This document shows positions 17,898 through 27,115 of a stretch of 64,000 nt of DNA, piece after piece. The DNA lies in NCBI GenBank assembly GCA_948847595.1, contig CAQOGY010000002.1, positions 434,001 to 498,000 on the forward strand, in the 5' to 3' direction. This DNA comes from an uncultured Bacteroides sp. (GTDB taxonomy: Bacteria; Bacteroidota; Bacteroidia; Bacteroidales; Bacteroidaceae). The number at the start of each line of letters is the position of its first letter. The stretch's first letter is position 1. The notes beneath the pieces were generated by a model. That model did no database searches. It saw only the letters and a list, made by a program, of their open reading frames with translations, and was not told where the DNA came from. Made by a program: the position numbers and the translations under genes.

Positions 17898-19844
17898 ATG
17901 AAAAAATACCAATTAACTCTTTTATCGTTATGTGTGGCAGCCTTTACGCAAGCGAAGGTCACATTGCCGTCATTCTTTACCGATAATATGGTTATTCAGC
18001 AAAACAGTCAGCTGACGTTACCGGGAAAAGCGAAAGCCGGTAAACAAGTGACTGTGAAGGTGAGCTGGAATCATGAGAAATATACGACTAAAGTATCAGC
18101 CGACGGTCGTTTTAGCATAGAAGTCCCGACTCCGCCTGCCGGAGGACCTTATCAGATCACTGTTTCGGATGGTGAGAAACTAGTGTTGAATAACGTCCTG
18201 TCAGGCGAAGTCTGGATATGTTCTGGTCAGTCGAATATGGAAATGCCCGTTGCCGGATGGGGAAAAGTGATGAATTACGAACAGGAGGTTGCCGATGCCG
18301 ATTATCCTTCCATCCGTCTGTTGCAGGTAAAGAAGACCGTTGCTTTCTCTCCGCAGGATAACGTAGAAATGAATATGAACGGCTGGCAGGAATGTAGTTC
18401 CGCTACTGTACCGGAGTTTTCTTCCGTTGCTTATTTCTATGCCCGTAAGTTGTGGAAAGAACTGAATGTGCCCGTTGGGGTGATTGACTGCACTTGGGGC
18501 GGTACACCTGCCGAATCATGGACAAGCCATCAGACATTGAAGCAAGTCATGGGATTCCAGAAAAAGATGGCCGAAATGGAAAGCGCAGGCTTCCAAAGAG
18601 AGAAACTTGTCGAACTTTACCATCAGGAAATGGACGAGTGGCTTCAGCAGTTTGATGCCAGGGATGCCGGATTCAAAGACGGAGTTCCCCAATGGATATC
18701 AGCTCTTCAGACAGGGAATGGATGGAAACCGATGGAACTGCCCGCCTACTGGGAAACCCGCGGACTGAATTTTGACGGTACTGTTTGGTTCCAGAAAGAA
18801 GTGGAAATACCTGCTGACTGGAGCGGTAAGGAAATCTCTTTCCATCTGGCTATGATCGACGACGACGATATCACTTACTTTAACGGAAAAGAGATAGGAA
18901 GAACTTCGGGATGTAATACGATGCGTACTTATAAGATTCCCGCAGCCTTGGCAAAGGCAGGTAAAGGGGTTATCACCATCCGTGCCATAGATTATGGAGG
19001 TGAAGGTGGTATCCACGGAGAACCTCAGCAGATGTATATGGAAGCGAACGGCAAGAAGATTTCCTTGGCGGGCAACTGGAACTATCACACCGGAGTATCG
19101 ATGACCGGCGCACCTTCCAGACCATTGTCTCCCGAAGGAACCGGCTGGCCGACATCCTGTTACCCGACCGTACTTTACAATGCAATGATACATCCTTTTA
19201 CTGTCTTTCCTATCAAGGGTGCTATCTGGTATCAGGGAGAAAATAATGTAGGATTCGACGAGCAGTACAGGGTACTTTTCCAGTCAATGATTACAGATTG
19301 GAGAAGGGCATGGAAACAGGATTTTCCTTTCTACTTTGTGCAGTTGGCCAATTATCTGAAACCGGAAGAAGTGCAGCCGGATTCCAAATGGGCGGCTCTC
19401 CGTGATGCACAGGCACATGCGCTGCACCTGCCTAATACAGGTATGGCATGTGCCATCGACCTCGGCGAAGCTTATGATATCCACCCGAAAAACAAACAGG
19501 AAGTAGGAAAGCGGCTGGCGCAAGCGGCATTGGCGAAGACCTATAACAAAGGTACATACGAAGTGCCCGCATTCCTTGGATACCGCATTTCGGGACGTAC
19601 GCTGATTCTTAGTTTCGATCAGGAAGTAGTAGCCAAAGAAGGTGCTCCGAAAGGCTTTATACTGGCGGGACCGGACGGGAAATACGTTCCGGCACAGGCT
19701 ACCATCCGGGGAAAAGAAGTCATTCTACAATCCGACCAGATAGAAATACCGACGGCGGCTTGCTATGCGTGGGCAGACAATCCTGTTTGTAATCTATATG
19801 GCAAGAGCGGGCTTCCCGTACCCCCGTTCCGCACCAGAGAATAA
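17898..19844 (+). CDS. SGNH sialate-O-acetylesterase-type carbohydrate esterase (CE20-like)
   Basis: A 648-residue secreted esterase with a signal peptide ending near FTQA-KV (about 20). After an N-terminal beta domain ('LPSFFTDNMVIQQNSQ') comes the SGNH block I 'CSGQSNMEMP' (Ser about 109), an inserted galactose-binding-like beta-sandwich (about 260-385, 'TVWFQKEVEIPADW'), the block 'WYQGENN' (about 443), and a C-terminal 'DLGEAYDIHPKNK' segment with the expected catalytic His. The family removes O-acetyl groups from sugars; despite the common name, many PUL members act on plant glycans (CE20). It is 8 nt downstream of the clan GH-D gene and 24 nt upstream of the GH36 gene, so it is cotranscribed. 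Its likely job is to deacetylate the substrate so the glycosidases can act. Confidence 0.9.
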   Translation: MKKYQLTLLSLCVAAFTQAKVTLPSFFTDNMVIQQNSQLTLPGKAKAGKQVTVKVSWNHEKYTTKVSADGRFSIEVPTPPAGGPYQITVSDGEKLVLNNVLSGEVWICSGQSNMEMPVAGWGKVMNYEQEVADADYPSIRLLQVKKTVAFSPQDNVEMNMNGWQECSSATVPEFSSVAYFYARKLWKELNVPVGVIDCTWGGTPAESWTSHQTLKQVMGFQKKMAEMESAGFQREKLVELYHQEMDEWLQQFDARDAGFKDGVPQWISALQTGNGWKPMELPAYWETRGLNFDGTVWFQKEVEIPADWSGKEISFHLAMIDDDDITYFNGKEIGRTSGCNTMRTYKIPAALAKAGKGVITIRAIDYGGEGGIHGEPQQMYMEANGKKISLAGNWNYHTGVSMTGAPSRPLSPEGTGWPTSCYPTVLYNAMIHPFTVFPIKGAIWYQGENNVGFDEQYRVLFQSMITDWRRAWKQDFPFYFVQLANYLKPEEVQPDSKWAALRDAQAHALHLPNTGMACAIDLGEAYDIHPKNKQEVGKRLAQAALAKTYNKGTYEVPAFLGYRISGRTLILSFDQEVVAKEGAPKGFILAGPDGKYVPAQATIRGKEVILQSDQIEIPTAACYAWADNPVCNLYGKSGLPVPPFRTRE

Positions 19845-19868
19845 ATATCAACCATAACAATGTAAACC

Positions 19869-22025
19869 ATGAAATTAAAAGCATTCTTACTTTTTTTTCT
19901 ATTGAGTTCTTTTTCTCTTTTGCAGGCTGCCGACAAGCCTCTGATCAAAATAGAAACCGAACGGACCAGCCTTATCTATCAAGTAGCTGACAACGGACGT
20001 CTGTATCAGAAATACTTGGGCAAAAAGCTTAACCATGATTCCGATATCCAGTATCTGCCACAAGGGACTGAAGCTTATCTGACTCATGGTATGGAGGACT
20101 ACTTTGAACCGGCTATTCACATACGTCATAATGACAATAACTCTTCATTGCTGCTGAAATATGTAGATCATTCGAGCAATGCCATCGGTAACGGGGTCAA
20201 CGAAACCGTAATTACCCTTAAGGATGATAAATACCCTGTGACTGTGAAGTTGCATTATGTAGCATACGGCAAAGAGAACATTATCCGTGCGTTTAGTGAA
20301 ATCAGCCATGAAGAGAAGAAGCCTGTGATACTTTGCAAGTATGCTTCATCAATGCTTCACTTGAACAGCAGCAAGTATTTCCTGACTGAATTTTCCGGTG
20401 ACTGGGCACACGAAGCCAACGTGACTGAAAGAGAACTGGCTTTCGGCAAAAAGGTGATCGATACGAAGTTGGGTGCACGTGCCAATATGTTTGTATCTCC
20501 TTTCTTCCAACTGGCTCTTGACAATCCTTCGCAGGAGAATGCAGGCGAAGTGCTGGTAGGAACCATCGGATGGACGGGTAACTTTCGCTTTACTTTCGAA
20601 GTGGACAACAAAAACGAACTGCGTATTATCAGCGGTATCAACCCGTACGACTCCGAATACAGCCTGCCCGCCAAAGAAGTGTTCCGTACTCCGGACTTCT
20701 ATTTCACTTACAGCACGCAGGGGAAAGGTGAGGCCAGCCGTAACTTCCATGACTGGGCGCGCAATCATCAGGTGAAAAACGGTAATGATACCCGCATGAC
20801 TTTGCTTAACAACTGGGAATCTACCTATTTTGACTTTGATGAAAATAAACTGATCGGCTTGATGGATGAGGCTACCAAGCTGGGCGTAGATATGTTCCTG
20901 CTGGATGATGGTTGGTTTGCCAACAAATATCCTCGTAGCAGTGACCATCAGGGGTTGGGCGACTGGGAAGAGACTGCCGACAAACTTCCGAACGGAGTAG
21001 GGCGTCTTGTTGAAGAAGCACAAAAGAAAGGTATCAAGTTCGGTATATGGATAGAGCCGGAAATGGTGAATCCCAAAAGCGAGCTTTACGAAAAGCATAA
21101 GGACTGGGTGATTCATCTGCCTAACCGTGATGAATACTACTTCCGCAACCAGATGGTGCTCGACCTTAGCAATCCGAAAGTACAGGATCATGTATTCGGC
21201 GTGGTGGACAACCTGATGACCAAATATCCCGGCATCGCTTTCTTCAAATGGGACTGCAACAGCCCGATTACGAATATCTATTCGGTGTATCTGAAAGATA
21301 AACAGTCTCATCTGTACGTTGATTATGTGCGCGGACTTTACAAGGTGCTGGACAGAATCAAGGCTAAATATCCTAATCTTCCGATGATGCTGTGTGCCGG
21401 TGGCGGCGGACGCTCCGACTATGAAGCATTGAAGTACTTCACAGAGTTCTGGCCAAGCGACAATACCGATCCTATCGAACGTCTGTTTATCCAATGGGGC
21501 TATTCGCAGATCTTCCCAAGTAAGACACTGTGTGCCCACGTCACTACTTGGAATCGTGGAACCAGTATCAAGTTCCGTACCGATGTAGCCATGATGTGCA
21601 AATTAGGATTCGACATCAAACTGGAAGACATGAATCAGAATGAGCACCTTTACTGTGATCAGGCAGTCAAGAACTACAACCGTCTGAAACCTGTCATCCT
21701 TGAAGGTGATTTGTATCGCCTCGTTTCTCCTTACGGAAGCAACCATACTTCTTCCATGTTTGTAGGCAAGGACAAGAAAACGGCTGCGGTATTTGCCTTC
21801 GATATCCATCCGCGCTATGCGGAAAAGACATTGCCTGTCCGCCTGCAAGGGTTGGATGCCGACAAGAAGTACCGTGTGAAGGAAATCAATATGATGCCCG
21901 GTAGCGGTTCCTCATTGAAGGGTAACAACCAGGTTTTCTCCGGAGAATATCTAATGAACGTCGGACTGGATCTTTTCACAACGCAGCAGCTCAACAGCCG
22001 TCTCATTGAAATAACAGAAGAATAA
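19869..22025 (+). CDS. GH36 alpha-galactosidase
   Basis: A 718-residue exported enzyme with a type I signal peptide (LLQAAD, about 21). The family's N-terminal beta-supersandwich runs to about residue 300. The barrel shows the GH36 hallmarks 'LLDDGWF', 'LGDWEE', 'FGIWIEPEMVNP', the nucleophile in 'FFKWDCN' (Asp about 461) and the acid/base in 'FWPSDNTDPIERL' (Asp about 533). 'CAGGGGRSDYEALKY' between them is the galactose-binding loop. Retaining GH36 enzymes hydrolyse terminal alpha-1,6- or alpha-1,3-galactose from oligosaccharides. The length matches typical bacterial GH36. It sits 24 nt after the acetylesterase and 46 nt before the GH92 gene in the same operon. Family confidence is high; linkage is not known. 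Confidence 0.95.
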   Translation: MKLKAFLLFFLLSSFSLLQAADKPLIKIETERTSLIYQVADNGRLYQKYLGKKLNHDSDIQYLPQGTEAYLTHGMEDYFEPAIHIRHNDNNSSLLLKYVDHSSNAIGNGVNETVITLKDDKYPVTVKLHYVAYGKENIIRAFSEISHEEKKPVILCKYASSMLHLNSSKYFLTEFSGDWAHEANVTERELAFGKKVIDTKLGARANMFVSPFFQLALDNPSQENAGEVLVGTIGWTGNFRFTFEVDNKNELRIISGINPYDSEYSLPAKEVFRTPDFYFTYSTQGKGEASRNFHDWARNHQVKNGNDTRMTLLNNWESTYFDFDENKLIGLMDEATKLGVDMFLLDDGWFANKYPRSSDHQGLGDWEETADKLPNGVGRLVEEAQKKGIKFGIWIEPEMVNPKSELYEKHKDWVIHLPNRDEYYFRNQMVLDLSNPKVQDHVFGVVDNLMTKYPGIAFFKWDCNSPITNIYSVYLKDKQSHLYVDYVRGLYKVLDRIKAKYPNLPMMLCAGGGGRSDYEALKYFTEFWPSDNTDPIERLFIQWGYSQIFPSKTLCAHVTTWNRGTSIKFRTDVAMMCKLGFDIKLEDMNQNEHLYCDQAVKNYNRLKPVILEGDLYRLVSPYGSNHTSSMFVGKDKKTAAVFAFDIHPRYAEKTLPVRLQGLDADKKYRVKEINMMPGSGSSLKGNNQVFSGEYLMNVGLDLFTTQQLNSRLIEITEE

Positions 22026-22071
22026 AAAGCCATAGACATAAGAAACATATCTTATAAAAACACCACGAACC

Positions 22072-24279
22072 ATGAAGAAATTACTTTTAAGTGTATGTGC
22101 ATTTTCATTGACTCTCGCTACGTTGCAGGCAGGGGAAATCACTAAATATGTAAATCCGTTTATTGGAACGGGGGCCATCGATGGGGGACTTTCGGGTAAT
22201 AATTACCCGGGGGCGACCTCGCCGTTCGGTATGATACAGCTTTCTCCGGACACCAGTGAAGCTCCCAATTGGGGGGACGCTTCCGGCTACGACTATAACC
22301 GGAATACGATCTTCGGTTTCAGCCATACCCGCCTGAGTGGGACAGGAGCCTCGGACCTGATCGACATTACATTGATGCCGACCAGTAGCGGACGCACTTC
22401 TTCCGCATTCACGCATGACGAAGAGAAGGCCCGTCCCGGCTATTATCAGGTAATGCTGAAAGATGAGAATATTAATGCAGAGCTTACCACTACTCAGAGA
22501 AACGGTATCCACCGCTATCAATATCCCGCCGGCAAAGATGCGGAGATTATATTGGATATGGACCACTCGGCAGATAAGGGCAGTTGGGGACGCCGGATCA
22601 TTAACTCTCAGATCCGCATTCTGAATGATCATGCAGTGGAAGGTTACCGTATCATCACCGGATGGGCGAAACTGCGCAAGATTTATTTCTACATGGAGTT
22701 TTCCAGTCCTATCCTTACTTCTACGCTGAGAGACGGCGGGCGTGTTCATGAAAACACAGCCGTGATCAACGGTACGAATCTTCATGGCTATTTCCGTTTC
22801 GGCCAACTGAATGGCAAACCATTGACGTGCAAAGTAGCCCTTTCGTCCGTCTCTATGGAGAATGCCCGTCAGAACATGGAACAGGAAGCACCGCACTGGG
22901 ATTTCGACCGCTATGTGGCTGCTGCGGATGCTGATTGGGAAAAACAACTAGGAAAGATCGAAGTGAAAGGTACGGAAGTGCAGAAAGAGATATTCTATAC
23001 GGCTCTTTACCACACCATGATACAGCCTAACACCATGTCCGACGTGAACGGCGAATACATGGCTGCCGACTATACGACCCGCAAGGTGGCGAACAATGAA
23101 ACTCATTACACCACATTCTCCCTGTGGGATACTTTCCGCGCTTCTCATCCTCTCTACACATTGCTGGAACCCGAACGGGTGACTGACTTCGTGAAGAGCA
23201 TGATACGCCAGTATGAATATTACGGCTACCTGCCTATCTGGCAATTATGGGGACAGGACAATTACTGTATGATCGGTAACCACTCCATCCCTGTGATCAC
23301 TGATGCCATCCTGAAAGGTATTCCTGGAATTGATATGGAGAAGGCCTATGAAGCAGTCTATAACAGTTCGGTAACCTCACACCCCAACTCTCCTTTTGAG
23401 GTATGGGAGAAATACGGCTTTATGCCCGAAAACATTCAGACTCAATCTGTCTCCATCACTCTGGAGCAGGCTTTTGATGATTGGTGTGTTGCCCAACTGG
23501 CTGCAAAATTGAACAAGGATGCCGATTATCAGCGATTCCACAAACGCTCCGAATATTACCGGAACCTTTTCCATCCGAAAACGAAGTTCTTCCAGTCCAA
23601 GAATGACAAGGGAGAATGGATCGAACCTTTCGACCCGTATCAATACGGTGGAAACGGTGGGCATCCGTTTACCGAAGGAAATGCATGGCAATACTTTTGG
23701 TATGTTCCGCATAACATCCAGGCCTTGATGGAACTGACAGGAGGAACGAAAGCCTTTGAACAAAAGCTGGATACCTTCTTTACCTCTACCTATAAGAGTG
23801 AGCAGATGAATCATAACGCTTCGGGATTTGTGGGACAGTATGCACATGGCAATGAGCCCAGCCATCACGTAGCTTATCTCTATAATTTTGCAGGTCAGCC
23901 GTGGAAGACGCAAAAGTATGTCAGCCATATTCTGAACACGCTGTATAACAACACTTCTTCGGGATATGCCGGAAATGATGACTGCGGTCAGATGTCTGCC
24001 TGGTATGTATTCAGTGCGATGGGATTCTATCCGGTCAATCCTGCCGACGGCCGGTATATCATCGGTTCCCCGCTTTTGGATGAGTGTACTTTGAAACTAG
24101 CAGGTAATAAGGAATTCCGTATCCGGACCATCCGTAAGTCTCCCGAAGATATCTACATTCAGTCGGTGACTTTGAACGGGAAGAAACACAAAGATTTCTT
24201 CATCACTCATCAGGACATCATGAACGGTGGTACGATGGTGTTCAAGATGGGTAAGAAACCATCCGGATGGGGAAAGTAA
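22072..24279 (+). CDS. GH92 alpha-mannosidase
   Basis: A 735-residue secreted enzyme with a type I signal peptide (ATLQAG, about 21). GH92 enzymes are Ca2+-dependent inverting exo-alpha-mannosidases; most act on alpha-1,2 linkages, others on 1,3, 1,4 or 1,6. The N-terminal beta domain opens with the family start 'YVNPFIGTG', followed by 'PGATSPFGMIQLSPDT' and 'GFSHTRLSGTGASD'. The (alpha/alpha)6 domain contains 'TEGNAWQY' (Glu about 533, general acid), 'HGNEPSHH' (about 592) and 'GNDDCGQMSAW' (about 632, base Asp and Ca2+ site). It is the last gene of the operon; a strong terminator hairpin follows at 24371. An alpha-mannosidase beside two alpha-galactosidase-like enzymes suggests a galactosylated mannan-like or mixed glycan (inference). 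Confidence 0.95.
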   Translation: MKKLLLSVCAFSLTLATLQAGEITKYVNPFIGTGAIDGGLSGNNYPGATSPFGMIQLSPDTSEAPNWGDASGYDYNRNTIFGFSHTRLSGTGASDLIDITLMPTSSGRTSSAFTHDEEKARPGYYQVMLKDENINAELTTTQRNGIHRYQYPAGKDAEIILDMDHSADKGSWGRRIINSQIRILNDHAVEGYRIITGWAKLRKIYFYMEFSSPILTSTLRDGGRVHENTAVINGTNLHGYFRFGQLNGKPLTCKVALSSVSMENARQNMEQEAPHWDFDRYVAAADADWEKQLGKIEVKGTEVQKEIFYTALYHTMIQPNTMSDVNGEYMAADYTTRKVANNETHYTTFSLWDTFRASHPLYTLLEPERVTDFVKSMIRQYEYYGYLPIWQLWGQDNYCMIGNHSIPVITDAILKGIPGIDMEKAYEAVYNSSVTSHPNSPFEVWEKYGFMPENIQTQSVSITLEQAFDDWCVAQLAAKLNKDADYQRFHKRSEYYRNLFHPKTKFFQSKNDKGEWIEPFDPYQYGGNGGHPFTEGNAWQYFWYVPHNIQALMELTGGTKAFEQKLDTFFTSTYKSEQMNHNASGFVGQYAHGNEPSHHVAYLYNFAGQPWKTQKYVSHILNTLYNNTSSGYAGNDDCGQMSAWYVFSAMGFYPVNPADGRYIIGSPLLDECTLKLAGNKEFRIRTIRKSPEDIYIQSVTLNGKKHKDFFITHQDIMNGGTMVFKMGKKPSGWGK

Positions 24280-24370
24280 ACAGTATGAATTCAGATATTG
24301 TATCTAATAGAAACATGGATGAGTTATATCATATAGGGCAATAAATATTATAGCCTTGTTTCTATATAAT

Positions 24371-24410
24371 AAGAGACTGTCTACCTTCTGACAGTCTCTT
24401 ATTATTATTT
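24371..24410. terminator. Intrinsic terminator between the convergent GH92 operon and ompA-like gene
   Basis: A perfect 11-bp stem, AAGAGACTGTC with its complement at 24390-24400, encloses an 8-nt loop. It is flanked by AT-rich tracts on both sides, so it can end transcription from either direction. Confidence 0.85.
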
Positions 24411-24412
24411 TC

Positions 24413-25255
24413 TTATTTAACCTCTTCGGAAGTCTGTAACATCTGGAATAGCTTGTCCAGCTTTGGAGCCATGATAATCTCCGTACGGCGGTTCTTGCTT
24501 CTGCCTTCCGCAGTTTCATTGTCGTCAACAGGCATATATTCGCCGCGACCGCTGGGCTGTATCTGCAAAGGATTTACACCGTAGTTCTTGATCAGGATAC
24601 GTACGACGGAGGTAGCACGAATCACGCTCAAATCCCAGTTGTCTTTGAACTGTACGGTGTTGATCGGTTTATTGTCGGTGTGACCTTCGATAAATACGTC
24701 GATGTCGGTCTGCTTGTTCAGGACTTCCGCCAATTTGCCGAGAGCTTCCTCTCCGCGTTTATCCAGACGGGCGCTTCCTGACTGAAACAGCAATTTGTCC
24801 GACATTGCCACATACACCTTTCCATCCTTTTCACGAACCGTCAGTTCGTCTGTGCTAAAGCCCAGTAACGCGTCTTTCACACTGTTCAGCAGTTGTTTCA
24901 CTTTCTCGTTCTGAGCGTTGATCATGTCCTGCAACTCGTTGATGGTGCGTTCTCTTTCGCTAAGTTCGTTTTTCTTCTGACTCAACAAGGCATTCAGTTT
25001 TTCCTGTTCCGTCATGTTAGTACTAAGCATGCTCTGATACTGACGGATACTGTTTCCCATCTGGGTGGTATCACGCAGGAGCTTCTTGATTTGTGCTGAC
25101 AGCTGGTCGCCCGTGTTGCGGCAATCAGTCAATAAACTTTGCAAGCTGTCGATACTTGCAATACGTGCGGTTTCTGTCATCATGAACTTCTTTTTCGTTA
25201 CACATGAAGTACATAATAACAATGTAAGGAAAATAAATAATGCAATTTTCTTCAT
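24413..25255 (-). CDS. OmpA-family peptidoglycan-binding lipoprotein
   Basis: A 280-residue lipoprotein (lipobox LLLCTSC, Cys about 18). A long charged, heptad-like region (about 30-118) is a likely coiled coil. The C-terminal OmpA-like domain (about 150-270) shows 'LLFQSGSARLDKRGEEAL', 'IEGHTDNKPI' and 'DLSVIRATSVVRIL...SGRGEYMPVDDN'-type motifs, including the Asp and Arg that contact diaminopimelate ('GRSKNRRTEI'). It anchors the outer membrane to peptidoglycan. It looks like the stand-alone OmpA/MotB-type protein found widely in Bacteroides, without a beta-barrel. It is monocistronic: 161 nt separate it from rdgB, and it converges on the GH92 operon. Confidence 0.9.
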   Translation of the reverse strand: MKKIALFIFLTLLLCTSCVTKKKFMMTETARIASIDSLQSLLTDCRNTGDQLSAQIKKLLRDTTQMGNSIRQYQSMLSTNMTEQEKLNALLSQKKNELSERERTINELQDMINAQNEKVKQLLNSVKDALLGFSTDELTVREKDGKVYVAMSDKLLFQSGSARLDKRGEEALGKLAEVLNKQTDIDVFIEGHTDNKPINTVQFKDNWDLSVIRATSVVRILIKNYGVNPLQIQPSGRGEYMPVDDNETAEGRSKNRRTEIIMAPKLDKLFQMLQTSEEVK

Positions 25256-25416
25256 TACGCTTTATTTTTTTTGCAAAGAAATAATTTTCTTCTGAAGATT
25301 ACAAAAATTCTTTTATTAAACTCTGTGTCATATAGTTAAGAAATGACCTGAGAGAATTTTACTGCTGGCACTTCGTTGATGTCAAGACAGGCTGTTGTGC
25401 GGAATATGCTAAAGAA

Positions 25417-25998
25417 TCAGCGTTGCAGAAACTCGCAAAGTTTCTGTACAGCCAGTGCACGGTGACTGATCTTGTTCTTTATTTCGTTTCCCAGTTCGGC
25501 AAAAGTCTGTTCGTACCCTTCGGGCTTGAATATCGGGTCATAACCGAAGCCGGAATCTCCGCGCTTCTCTTTGATGATTTCCCCTTTGATCACACCTTCA
25601 AAGAGATATTCCTTTCCGTCGAGAATCAGCGAAATGGCAGTGCGGAATTGCGCTTTCCGATTCTCTTTTCCTTCCAGTTCGTGGAGCAGCTTGCGCATAT
25701 TCGCCTGAGCATCGTGTCCTTCGCCTTCGGCATAGCGGGCGGAGTACACTCCGGGCGCTCCATTCAGAGCTTCCACTTCCAGTCCGGTGTCATCGGCAAA
25801 GCAGTCCAGCTGATAGTTCCGGTAGATAAAAGAAGATTTCAGCAAGGCATTTCCTTCCAGCGTTTCGGCTGTTTCGGGAATGTCCGTGTGGCAGTCAATG
25901 TCATTCAGACTGAGCAGTTCTACCTTATCTCCGAGAATAGCGGCTACTTCTTCGAGCTTATGAGCATTGTTAGTGGCAAATACAAGTTTGCGTTTCAT
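25417..25998 (-). CDS. rdgB: XTP/dITP diphosphatase (non-canonical purine NTP pyrophosphatase)
   Basis: A cytoplasmic house-cleaning enzyme that hydrolyses dITP, XTP and ITP to the monophosphate so they are not built into DNA. The 193 residues match the family length. Visible motifs: 'LVFATNNAHKLEEV' at the N-terminus (substrate/phosphate binding), 'CFADDTGLEVEALNGAPGVYSARYAE' spread over about 67-92 (metal-binding DD, quoted in parts: FADDTGLEVEAL), and 'GDSGFGYDPIF' plus 'SHRALAVQKL' near the end. It lies 48 nt downstream of the YitT-family gene and probably shares its transcript with leuS and that gene. No odd features. Confidence 0.96.
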   Translation of the reverse strand: MKRKLVFATNNAHKLEEVAAILGDKVELLSLNDIDCHTDIPETAETLEGNALLKSSFIYRNYQLDCFADDTGLEVEALNGAPGVYSARYAEGEGHDAQANMRKLLHELEGKENRKAQFRTAISLILDGKEYLFEGVIKGEIIKEKRGDSGFGYDPIFKPEGYEQTFAELGNEIKNKISHRALAVQKLCEFLQR

Positions 25999-26046
25999 TG
26001 TCTTATTCTTGTTTTTTAGCGGAATTATCCGGATTCATTCACCTGT

Positions 26047-26964
26047 TTATTTCACTTTCAACTGATCGAATCCTTCGCCATACACCCCGATGACGGAACT
26101 TTGCGAGATGAAAGCGTTCGGGTCGATACGTTTTACCAGTCGGAAGATATCCAGCGACTGACGCCTTTTGGCCAGTACGACCAATACTTTTACATCGTTT
26201 TTGCTGTACCATCCGGTGCCGTTGAGCACGGTCACCCCACGGTCAGTATCTTTGATGATGCGGTCGGCTATCTCATCATACTTCTTGGAGAAGATGAAGA
26301 ACTGTACGGACTGACGGGCGCTGTTGATAATCCAGTCGAGCACGACACCGATAATGAACAGAGTGACGAAACCGAAGATTACCCGACGCCAGTCGTGAAA
26401 CACAAAGTAACAGGAACCGATGATGAACACATCACAAATCATGATCATCCTTCCAAGTGATACGTCTTTGTATTTGTTGACAATAGCAGCGATGATGTCC
26501 GTTCCTCCGGTACTGCCGTTATAATTGAAAGTAATGCCCAGACCTACACCGCACATAGCCGCACCGATGATACAAGCCATAAAGTCCTGTCCGCTGCCGA
26601 GCAGCAGAGGCTTTCCGTCGGCCGACATATCGGGCGTTTGTATGTAGTTGTTTACCAACACTTGGAATATCCATAGCAGGAAAGTCAGCATGAAAATTGC
26701 ATAAGTAGTCTTTATGCTGAATCGCGGACCTAATATCTTGATGGCAAATGTCATCAGAACCGCATTGATGATGAAGTACGACCACTGGATAGGAAATCCC
26801 GTTGCGTAATAAATGATAGCCCCGATACCGGTAGTACCCCCTGTCGTTATCTGGTAAGGCAGCAGAAATGCCGCCCATCCTAAAGCATAACTGATCAATC
26901 CGAGAGTGATGTAGATATAATCCTTCACTTCTCTCATTATTTCCGCTTTTGCTGGTTTGCGCAT
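26047..26964 (-). CDS. YitT-family membrane protein (DUF161 + DUF2179)
   Basis: An inner-membrane protein of 305 residues with five or six hydrophobic segments in the first ~215 residues. Gly-rich membrane motifs occur ('TTGGTTGIGAIIYY', 'NGSTGGTDIIAAI'), repeated in two halves as expected for the duplicated YitT/DUF161 unit. The C-terminal ~80 residues are a soluble DUF2179-like domain ('RGVTVLNGTGWYSKNDVKVL'). The molecular function of the family is not established; transport has been proposed. It is encoded between leuS (151 nt upstream, with the repeat region at 26969-27115 between) and rdgB (48 nt downstream). The start at 26964 gives a hydrophilic N-terminus of about 12 residues. Confidence 0.9.
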   Translation of the reverse strand: MRKPAKAEIMREVKDYIYITLGLISYALGWAAFLLPYQITTGGTTGIGAIIYYATGFPIQWSYFIINAVLMTFAIKILGPRFSIKTTYAIFMLTFLLWIFQVLVNNYIQTPDMSADGKPLLLGSGQDFMACIIGAAMCGVGLGITFNYNGSTGGTDIIAAIVNKYKDVSLGRMIMICDVFIIGSCYFVFHDWRRVIFGFVTLFIIGVVLDWIINSARQSVQFFIFSKKYDEIADRIIKDTDRGVTVLNGTGWYSKNDVKVLVVLAKRRQSLDIFRLVKRIDPNAFISQSSVIGVYGEGFDQLKVK

Positions 26965-26968
26965 TTAA

Positions 26969-27115
26969 TTAATAGGTAATAAGTATTAATTAATAGGTAA
27001 TAAGTCGTAGTCGATAGGTACAGGTAATAAGTATTAAGTATTAGGTATTAACCTTGCGGATATGCTCGGAAAGCAGCTACGGTTATTACCTATTACTTAT
27101 TACCTGTTACTTATT
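26969..27115. repeat. AT-rich AGGTAATAAG repeats forming an imperfect hairpin after leuS
   Basis: Copies of AGGTAATAAG start at 26974, 26995 and 27022, the first two 21 nt apart. The segment from about 27020 to 27053 pairs with 27081-27110 (shared core ACAGGTAATAAGTA, with a 7-nt bulge on one side). It begins one base after the leuS stop, so transcripts of leuS would fold into it. It is probably an attenuating or 3'-end structure, or a degenerate intergenic repeat. Confidence 0.7.

Noticed and set aside
20349..21539. 396-codon minus-strand open frame opposite the GH36 gene
   Set aside because: Antisense shadow of a strongly conserved coding gene; composition is His/Ile/Phe-rich without domains.
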